Shown here piece by piece: positions 57,813 through 64,000 of a stretch of 64,000 nucleotides of DNA; the stretch's first letter is position 1, and every line of letters starts with the position of its first letter. This stretch comes from Polyangium jinanense. GTDB lineage: Bacteria; Myxococcota; Polyangia; Polyangiales; Polyangiaceae. Made by a program: the position numbers and the translations under genes. Location of the stretch: assembly GCF_028435365.1 (NCBI RefSeq), contig NZ_JAGTJJ010000029.1:82412-146411 (forward strand). The letters are read 5' to 3'. The notes beneath the pieces were generated by a model. That model did not search any database. It saw only the letters and a list, made by a program, of their open reading frames with translations, and was not told the origin of the DNA.

Positions 57813-59297
57813 ATGGCTTCCGAGCATCAGGCGCAAGGCGGCGCGGGCGTACAGACGCTCGAAGGTGGCAGCCTTCTCGACGACATCCTCTCGGAGACGA
57901 AGATGGCTCCGGGCGACGAGGGCTACGAGGTCGCCAAGCGTGGCGTCCAGGCCTTCATCGCGGAGCTCATCGCGCCGAAGCGCGAGGGCGAGAAGGTCGA
58001 CAAGGCCCTCGTCGACGCGCTGATCGCCGAGATCGACGCCAAGCTGTCGCGCCAGATCGACGAGATCCTCCACCACCCGACGTTCCAGAAGCTGGAGTCG
58101 GCGTGGCGTGGTCTCAAGTTCGTCGTGGACCGCACGGACTTCCGCGAGAACGTCAAGGTCGAGCTTTTGAACTGCTCGAAGGAAGACCTGCTCGCCGATT
58201 TCGAGGACGCCCCCGAGGTGCCCAAGAGCGGTCTTTACAAGCTCGTGTACTCGGCGGAGTTCGGCCAGTTCGGCGGCCGTCCCTACGGCGCGATCATCGC
58301 GAACTACGAGTTCGGCCCCGGCCCGCAGGACATCATGCTCCTGCAGAAGTGCGCCTCCGTCGCGACGATGTCGCACGCGCCCTTCATCGCGGCCGCCGGC
58401 GCGCAGTTCTTCGGCCTGAAGGACTACCTGAACCTGCCGAACCTGAAGGACCTCAAGGCACTCTTCGAAGGCCCGCAGTACACGAAGTACAACGCCTTCC
58501 GCGAGACCGAGGACTCCCGCTACGTCGGCCTCGTGATGCCGCGCTTCCTCCTCCGCCTCCCCTACGGCGCGAACACCGTGCCCGTGAAGGAGTTCAACTA
58601 CGAGGAGAACGTGATCGGCCAGCACGAGTCGTACTGCTGGGGCAACGCCGTCTTCGCGTTCGCGACGCGTCTGGCGGACAGCTTCGCCAAGTACCGCTGG
58701 TGCCCGAACATCATCGGCCCGCAGGCGGGCGGCTCGGTCGAGAACCTGCCGCTTCACCAGTACGAGGCGATGGGCGAGATCCAGACGAAGATCCCGACCG
58801 AGATCATGCTCACGGAGCGCCGCGAGTACGAGCTCTCGGAGGAAGGCTTCATCGGCCTCACCTACCGCAAGGACTCGGACAACGCGTGCTTCTTCTCGGC
58901 GAACAGCGTGCAGAAGCCGAAGTACTTCGGCCAGAGCGAGGAGGGCCGCGCCGCCGAGCTCAACTATCGCCTCGGCACGCAGCTGCCGTACATGTTCATC
59001 ATGTGCCGCATTGCGCACTACCTGAAGGTGCTGCAGCGCGAGCAGATCGGTACGTGGAAGGAGCGCGCCGATCTCGAGAAGGAGCTCAACGACTGGATCT
59101 CGCAGTACGTCGCCGATCAGGACGTCGTCTCGGCGAGCATCCGCGGCCGTCGCCCCCTCCGCAAGGCACGTATCATCGTGACCGAGGTCGAGGGCAACGC
59201 CGGCTGGTACAAGGTCGACATGCAGGTGCGCCCGCACTTCAAGTACATGGGCGCATTCTTCACGCTGAGCCTCGTCGGCAAGCTCGACAAGGAATGA
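57813..59297 (+). CDS. tssC: T6SS large sheath protein TssC
   Basis: 494 residues. VipB family: HPTFQKLESAWRGLKFVVDRTDF, LLQKCASVATMSHAPFIAAAG, RETEDSRYVGLVMPRFLLRLPYG and the C-terminal LEKELNDWISQYVADQ followed by VEGNAGWYKVDMQVRPHFKYMGAFFTLSLV. It starts 3 bp after tssB. A terminator and element R3 follow. Confidence 0.97.
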   Translation: MASEHQAQGGAGVQTLEGGSLLDDILSETKMAPGDEGYEVAKRGVQAFIAELIAPKREGEKVDKALVDALIAEIDAKLSRQIDEILHHPTFQKLESAWRGLKFVVDRTDFRENVKVELLNCSKEDLLADFEDAPEVPKSGLYKLVYSAEFGQFGGRPYGAIIANYEFGPGPQDIMLLQKCASVATMSHAPFIAAAGAQFFGLKDYLNLPNLKDLKALFEGPQYTKYNAFRETEDSRYVGLVMPRFLLRLPYGANTVPVKEFNYEENVIGQHESYCWGNAVFAFATRLADSFAKYRWCPNIIGPQAGGSVENLPLHQYEAMGEIQTKIPTEIMLTERREYELSEEGFIGLTYRKDSDNACFFSANSVQKPKYFGQSEEGRAAELNYRLGTQLPYMFIMCRIAHYLKVLQREQIGTWKERADLEKELNDWISQYVADQDVVSASIRGRRPLRKARIIVTEVEGNAGWYKVDMQVRPHFKYMGAFFTLSLVGKLDKE

Positions 59298-59326
59298 GCC
59301 GTTTCGGCTGATCCCGACAAACGCGG

Positions 59327-59362
59327 AAGGCCGGCTCGAAAGAGCCGGCCTTCGTGTTTTTG
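59327..59362 (+). terminator. Rho-independent terminator after tssC
   Basis: GAAGGCCGGCTC pairs with GAGCCGGCCTTC (12 bp) around a GAAA tetraloop, then GTGTTTTT. It ends the T6SS operon 30 bp after the stop. Confidence 0.85.
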
Positions 59363-59368
59363 GGGTCG

Positions 59369-59658
59369 CCGCGCTGGGGCGTTGCCCCAGGCCCCACCCG
59401 GGGCTATCCGCCCCGGGACCCGGACCAGCGCAAGCGCTGGACTCGTGGTCGATGAACTGCGCGATGCGCAGTTCATCGAACGGGCCGAGTCAAGACCGCG
59501 AGCGCCCCTGCCAACCAGCGCTGACATCTCAATCGGCAACGGGCCTGTTGGAAGAACTGCGCATCGCGCAGTTCTTCCACGAACGGTCCAGGGCTTGCCC
59601 TGGTTCGGGTCGAGGGGCGAACAGCCCCCGCGGGGCCCGGGGCAGCGCCCCGGCGCGG
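59369..59658. repeat. Palindrome-rich ~300-bp element, copy R3 (inverted)
   Basis: Matches R1 and R2 in reverse complement, with the same nested palindromes (GAACTGCGC core) and ~70-nt inverted ends. One small hairpin has changed to CCAGCGC-AA-GCGCTGG (59425-59440), a compensatory pair change against CCAGGGC in R1. It lies between the convergent tssC and the TssB/C-like gene, whose stop is 16 bp away. Confidence 0.85.
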
Positions 59659-59673
59659 CGGCGAGGGCTTGAA

Positions 59674-61593
59674 TCAGCCGACGAGGAATTCGAGGGAAAA
59701 CTCTTCCAGGGCGACGCCGAGGAAACGGCGCGGGCGAATCGTGACGGCGACGGCTGTGCCGTCCGAGGTTGCGTGCGCGTTCACGGCGACCTCCATGCTG
59801 CCGGGCTTGGCGTCCTCGAAGAGCGCCCAGAGCGAGCGATCCACGACTGATTTCGCCTCGGAGGGCGCGACGTTCCCGGGCAAACGGCCGGCGAGCACGC
59901 GCAGGAACTGGACGATTCGGGCCACGAAGAGCTGGTCGACCAAGGAGACCCTTTCGAGCCGCGCCTCGGGCTCCGTGGAGGCACTGTCGTACGTGCGCTT
60001 GGGCGGCGGGACGTAGGACGTCGGCGCTGCGAGCACGTAAATCGAGTCGCTGTTCGGGGCCGAAGCGAGGAGGAGCACGCCGGCCTTGGAGAGCTCGCGC
60101 TGCGAGTCTGTCGAGACGAACGCCTGCGTGGGGATCGCCACGACCTCGGCGTCGTCGACCTGCCCACGCACCTCGTGGATCGGCAGGTTTCCGATTGTCC
60201 CGCCGCTGCGGGCGCCCACGATGCGGCATGGCCAGCGCGTCTCGCGGAAGCTCGTCGTGATGAGAGCGCCCACGCCGTAGGCCGGCGCGATCCAGACCAT
60301 TGCGCCCTCGTCCGCCGGCTCCTCCTTGACCACCATCTCCCGCACGCGCGAGGTCGACTTGTCGTACGCGGCGCGCGCCAGGATGCCGTTCATCGCGATC
60401 GTCACCCAGCGCATCGCCGGCTTCTGCGCCGTGGACTGCCAGCGCACCTGATCCGGCGTGGAAAAGAGCGCGATCTTGTTGTCGAGCCGCTCGAGATCGG
60501 CGAGCCGATCCAGGCCGAGGAGCGCGTGCGAGGCGTTCACCACGACGGGCACGGTCTGCGCCTCGGCGACGCGTGCGATTTCTTCGAGCTGGGAGAGCGT
60601 CGCGGAGGTGCCGGTGATCGTGACGTCCACGATCGCGCAGGAGACCGGAGGCTCGCCGCCGGCGGTTTGGCGGGCCGCGCGTTCGAGCGCCATGGCCGCG
60701 AGCTCGGGCCGCGCGCAGACGACGTCGATCTTGAGACCCTGGGTCCCCTTCGAGCGATCGACGAAGAGCTGCAGGCCGCGCCACGCCTCTTCCAGGCGGC
60801 GCACCTCGGGGTGCTGGAGGATCGCGCCGAGCTGCGCGCCAATGGCCTTCTCGACGCGCTGGATGGCCTCCTGCGGGCTGAAGCGGGCCGAGCTCGACTT
60901 GCCGGCGTTTGCGACGGCCGAGATGAGCGCGCCGAAGCGGGCGTCGGAGGCAGGGGCCTGGGCCCGCGCCGGCACGACGGGCGCGGGCGCGGATGCGGCG
61001 CGGCTCGGATCGGTCTCGACCATGTCGAGGATCGAGGCGACCGAAGCGTCGGTGGAGGTGTCGCGCGGCGGCCCGACGATCCCGGTGTTCCGCGGCGCGC
61101 TGCCCGCCTCCGAGACGAGGCGGAGGACGTCACGCACGAAGGGCGAGGCGTTCCAGATCCGATCGAGCTCCACGCGGGCCTGGTCGCGATCGATCGAGCC
61201 GTCGCGGAGTTTTTCCAGCGTGAGCTTGCCGTCGAGGAGCGAGCGGAGAAGCGGCACCTCCGTGAGCAGGCCATCGGGCCGGAAGCTCTTGAGGCTCGTC
61301 GGCGTGAGATCGACACGCGCGCGGTTGCCCTCGGCGAGCACGCTCGGCACCTCGATCGCGACACGCGGGCGCAGGCGCGTGAAGAGGTCGTCGAACGCGA
61401 GCGGATCGACCCGCACCGCGAGCTCGGGCGCGCTGGCGCCGGCGTTGTGCTCGTCACGCGGCAAGAGATCCGCGACGACGAGCACGCGGAGCGGCAGAAG
61501 CGGCCCCTCGGTCTGCTCCAGCTGCTCGGGGGCCTCGTCGCCCACGTTGAAGTTCATCCCACCCTTCATGAAACCCTTCGTTTCGGCGGCCAT
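59674..61593 (-). CDS. Single-chain TssB-plus-TssC-like sheath-related protein
   Basis: 639 residues from MAAETKGFMKGGMNF. Residues ~1-165 look like TssB (LPLRVLVVADLLPRDE, RVDPLAFDDLFTRLRPRV, DRDQARVELDRIWN). A Ser/Ala/Pro-rich linker follows (residues ~170-230). Residues ~235-639 look like TssC (HPEVRRLEEAWRGLQLFVDRSKG, NASHALLGLDRLADLERLDNK, YDKSTSRVREMVVKEEPADEGAM). It is much more divergent than tssB and tssC here. It faces tssC and is transcribed towards it, with its start next to hom. It may act as a sheath initiator, tail-end cap or separate contractile-like scaffold; nothing here proves a role. Confidence 0.75.
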   Translation of the reverse strand: MAAETKGFMKGGMNFNVGDEAPEQLEQTEGPLLPLRVLVVADLLPRDEHNAGASAPELAVRVDPLAFDDLFTRLRPRVAIEVPSVLAEGNRARVDLTPTSLKSFRPDGLLTEVPLLRSLLDGKLTLEKLRDGSIDRDQARVELDRIWNASPFVRDVLRLVSEAGSAPRNTGIVGPPRDTSTDASVASILDMVETDPSRAASAPAPVVPARAQAPASDARFGALISAVANAGKSSSARFSPQEAIQRVEKAIGAQLGAILQHPEVRRLEEAWRGLQLFVDRSKGTQGLKIDVVCARPELAAMALERAARQTAGGEPPVSCAIVDVTITGTSATLSQLEEIARVAEAQTVPVVVNASHALLGLDRLADLERLDNKIALFSTPDQVRWQSTAQKPAMRWVTIAMNGILARAAYDKSTSRVREMVVKEEPADEGAMVWIAPAYGVGALITTSFRETRWPCRIVGARSGGTIGNLPIHEVRGQVDDAEVVAIPTQAFVSTDSQRELSKAGVLLLASAPNSDSIYVLAAPTSYVPPPKRTYDSASTEPEARLERVSLVDQLFVARIVQFLRVLAGRLPGNVAPSEAKSVVDRSLWALFEDAKPGSMEVAVNAHATSDGTAVAVTIRPRRFLGVALEEFSLEFLVG

Positions 61594-61707
61594 GGCCGAG
61601 GAGTGTAGGGGGGGAGCGCGCGCGGGAGAAGCGGCAAACGCGGCAGCCGAAATCACGGCTTCGCGGCTTTCTTTGACGTGAGCTGGGCCCTGCTAAGCTC
61701 CGCGCCC

Positions 61708-63054
61708 ATGCGTGGCCCTGCGAACGCCGAAGAGGCGTCTGCGACGACTCCGCGGCGCGGCTCGATTCGACTCGGCCTGCTCGGGTGCGGCACCGTCGGC
61801 GGCGGTGTGCTCGAGCTCTGCGCGGCGAATGCGCGATGGCTGGAAGGTCGGGTCGGCGCGCCGCTCGAAGTGCGCCGCGTGCTCGTCCGTGATCCCCGGA
61901 AAGAGCGCGTCGCAGCCTGTGATCCGAGCTGGATCACGACGCGACCCGAGGACGTCGTCGACGACCCCGAGATCGACATCGTCGTCGAGGTGATGGGCGG
62001 CGAGGAGGCCGCGCTCGAGCTCGTGGAGCGCGCGATCGCGGCGGGCAAGGGCGTCGTCACGGCGAACAAGCTGCTCCTGGCCAAGCACGGGCCGCGGCTC
62101 GTCGACCTCGCGATCGCGCGCGGGACCGATCTCGCGTTCGAGGGCGCCGTGGGCGGCGGCATCCCCATCATCCGCACGCTGCGCGAGGCGTTCGCGAGCG
62201 ACTGGGTCGAGAGGCTCGCGGGGATCGTGAACGGCACGTGCAACTACGTGCTCGGGCGCATGCGCGAGGGCGGGCTCGGGCTCGACGAGGCCGTGCGCGA
62301 GGCCCAGGCGAAGGGGTATGCAGAGGCCGATCCCTCGCTCGACACGGGCGGCCACGACGCCGCGCACAAGCTCTGCGTGCTGGCGATGCTGGCGTTTGGC
62401 GCAAGGGTCCCGGCGAGTGCGCTCCACGTGGAGGGGATCGAGGGCATCGAGGAGCGGGATCATCGTTATGCCGAGCGCTTCGGCTACGTGATCAAGCACC
62501 TCGCGATCGGCCGTGATTTCGGCGACGCGATCGAGCTCCGCGTGCACCCGACGCTCATCCCGAAGACGAGCGTGCTCGCGAACGTGTCGGGCGTCCTGAA
62601 CGCGATCCTGCTCGAAGGTCGCGCGCTCGGGCCCTGCATGCTCTACGGTCGCGGCGCCGGCGATCTGCCGACGGCCGTGAGCGTGGTGAGCGACATCCTC
62701 GACGTGGGGCGCTCGATCGTGGCCGGCGCGTCGGGGCTGCTCACGCGGGGCATTGCGATGGAGCCGCGACCGCTCAAGCCGCAGGAGGACGTCGAGACCC
62801 GGTATTACCTGCGCCTCTCGGCGCCGGAGCGGCCGGGGCTCATGGCGCGGATCGCGGGCGGACTCGGGGAGCTCGGCGTGAGCCTGGAGCAGATGGTGCA
62901 ACCGGAACGACCCACGGCGCCGGGGGATCCCGTGGACATCGTGGTGATCACCCACGTGGCGCGGGAAGGGAATGTGACCGCGGCGCTCGAACGTATGCGC
63001 ACTGAAGGGCTGTTCGCGGCGCCGCCGCGCCTTTACCGCATCGAGGTTTCGTGA
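61708..63054 (+). CDS. hom: Homoserine dehydrogenase
   Basis: 448 residues from MRGPANAEEAS (61708). Rossmann IRLGLLGCGTVGGGVLEL; catalytic site EGAVGGGIPIIRTLREAF, GIVNGTCNYVL and AEADPSLDTGGHDAAHKL. A C-terminal ACT domain (YYLRLSAPERPGLMARIAGGLGELGVSLEQM) allows feedback inhibition, probably by threonine. It converts aspartate-semialdehyde to homoserine for Thr, Met and Ile. Its stop overlaps the murI start (GTGA). Confidence 0.96.
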   Translation: MRGPANAEEASATTPRRGSIRLGLLGCGTVGGGVLELCAANARWLEGRVGAPLEVRRVLVRDPRKERVAACDPSWITTRPEDVVDDPEIDIVVEVMGGEEAALELVERAIAAGKGVVTANKLLLAKHGPRLVDLAIARGTDLAFEGAVGGGIPIIRTLREAFASDWVERLAGIVNGTCNYVLGRMREGGLGLDEAVREAQAKGYAEADPSLDTGGHDAAHKLCVLAMLAFGARVPASALHVEGIEGIEERDHRYAERFGYVIKHLAIGRDFGDAIELRVHPTLIPKTSVLANVSGVLNAILLEGRALGPCMLYGRGAGDLPTAVSVVSDILDVGRSIVAGASGLLTRGIAMEPRPLKPQEDVETRYYLRLSAPERPGLMARIAGGLGELGVSLEQMVQPERPTAPGDPVDIVVITHVAREGNVTAALERMRTEGLFAAPPRLYRIEVS

Positions 63055-63878
63055 CGAGCTTCCACCTGGATCCCGACGCCCCGCTCGGCGTCTTCGACTC
63101 CGGTCTCGGCGGTTTGACCGTCGTGCGCGCGCTCCGCGAGCGTTGCCCCGCGGAGAATATCGTGTACCTCGGCGACACCGCGCGCGTGCCGTACGGGACG
63201 CGATCCGCCGAGACCGTCGTGCGTTACGCGATCGGCTGCGCGCGTGTCCTCGTGAATCGCGGCGTGAAGGCGATCGTGGTTGCTTGCAACACCGTCAGCG
63301 CCGTCGCACTCGACATGCTGCGCGTGGAGCTCGACCGGCCCGTGCTCGGCGTGATCGTGCCCGGCGCGCGGGCGGCGGTCGCAGCGGCAGAGGGCGGGGC
63401 GGTGGGCGTGCTCGGCACGACGGGGACGATCACCTCAGGCGCGTATCCACGCGCGGTTGCCTCGCTCTCCACGCGGACCGAGGTATTCGGTCAACCCGCG
63501 CCGCTGCTCGTTTCGCTCGCGGAGGAGGGGTGGCTCGAAGGGGAGGTGCCGCGGCTCGTGTCGCAGCGATACCTCGAGCCGCTCGTGCGCGCGGGGGTGC
63601 GCTGCGTGGTGCTCGGATGCACGCATTTTCCCCTGCTCCAGCGAGTCATCGAGGCCGAGGCGGCCTCGCTCGCGGGCGCGCCAATCCCGATCGTCGACAG
63701 CGCGTCGGCGACGGCGGACGACGTCGCAGCGTTCCTCACGGAGCGCGGGCAACGAACGACGCGGTCGGGGCGGGGCAAACTCGAGCTCTTCGTGACGGAT
63801 CTTCCGAAGAGCTTTTCCACGGTCGCCGAGCGGTTCCTCGGCGAACCACTCGGCGACGTGCACCAGATCGATCTCTGA
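63051..63878 (+). CDS. murI: Glutamate racemase
   Basis: 275 residues from the GTG overlapping the hom stop. It has the two-Cys racemase mechanism: VACNTVSA (Cys79) and VLGCTHFPLL (Cys190), after the opening GVFDSGLGGLTVVRAL and YLGDTARVPYG. It makes D-glutamate for peptidoglycan. Element R4 begins about 10 bp after the stop. Confidence 0.95.
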   Translation: MTSFHLDPDAPLGVFDSGLGGLTVVRALRERCPAENIVYLGDTARVPYGTRSAETVVRYAIGCARVLVNRGVKAIVVACNTVSAVALDMLRVELDRPVLGVIVPGARAAVAAAEGGAVGVLGTTGTITSGAYPRAVASLSTRTEVFGQPAPLLVSLAEEGWLEGEVPRLVSQRYLEPLVRAGVRCVVLGCTHFPLLQRVIEAEAASLAGAPIPIVDSASATADDVAAFLTERGQRTTRSGRGKLELFVTDLPKSFSTVAERFLGEPLGDVHQIDL

Positions 63879-63888
63879 CAGGGATGCG

Positions 63889-64000
63889 CGCGGAGCGGGG
63901 CGTTGCCCCGCACCCCAGCAGGGGGCTGTCCGCCCCCTGCACCCCGGACCAGGCACGGCCTGGACCGAAGGCGGATAAACCGCGCGATGCGCGGTTTATC
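63889..64000. repeat. Palindrome-rich element, partial divergent copy R4
   Basis: The end sequence follows the R1-R3 left arm (ggggcgttgccccgcacccc, ggctgtccgccccctg, accccggaccagg) with CCAGGC-ACG-GCCTGG at 63949-63963. Its inner palindrome is different: GATAAACCGCGC with GCGCGGTTTATC instead of GAACTGCGC. It is cut by the window edge. It represents a second subfamily. Confidence 0.7.

Overview
The window is very GC-rich and dense with lipoproteins carrying Gly-rich linkers. It also holds a Ser/Thr kinase with a Pro-rich tail, FHA proteins and long antisense shadow ORFs. Together these suggest a large-genome myxobacterium (Polyangiales: Polyangium/Sorangium type). This assignment is an inference from gene style, because no rRNA or other marker is present.

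Layout. 1-6.7 kb: a partial YkgJ-type protein, a beta-helix lipoprotein, a 1225-residue IPT/NHL lipoprotein and an SDR epimerase. 6.8-9.9 kb: two LysR regulators, one divergent from the SDR gene and one from an aldo/keto reductase. 10-13 kb: a minus-strand run of small unknown genes, a 5' fragment of a GST gene and a decayed PP2C-like gene. 13-16.5 kb: a TetR regulator divergent from a Coq4-like, cytochrome P450 and GST operon, with a perfect palindromic operator over the promoter. 16.5-24.7 kb: a hydroxyacid dehydrogenase, a Ser/Thr kinase, a lipoprotein, a hydrolase, and a eukaryote-type deoxyribose-phosphate aldolase followed by an aldehyde dehydrogenase and a truncated dehydrogenase-like protein. 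24.7-26.8 kb: a strictly 43-bp-periodic hairpin array followed by an AAA ATPase and a TOPRIM-like (DUF3226-type) protein. 26.8-35.7 kb: fmt, a sulfatase-modifying-factor-like protein, lon, a zinc-ribbon/FHA protein and three lipoproteins.

36-61.6 kb is a type VI secretion gene cluster. tssG-tssF-tssE lie on the minus strand and tagH is separate. tssH-tssJ-tssK-tssL-tssM-tagF-tssA-tssB-tssC lie on the plus strand. A MltD-like transglycosylase sits upstream of tssH, and a divergent single-chain TssB+TssC-like protein faces tssC. The baseplate, membrane complex, sheath and recycling ATPase are all present, but hcp, vgrG and PAAR genes are not in the window. The window ends with hom and murI.

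The two most unusual non-coding signals are these. First, the hairpin array at 24.69-25.13 kb, with TTGC-N6-GCAA modules exactly every 43 bp and G:T wobbles that favour a plus-strand RNA, directly precedes the AAA/TOPRIM pair. Second, a family of ~300-bp elements with inverted-repeat ends and nested palindromes occurs in three full copies plus one partial copy. All copies lie immediately after stop codons, mostly between convergent genes, and show compensatory changes that preserve their hairpins.
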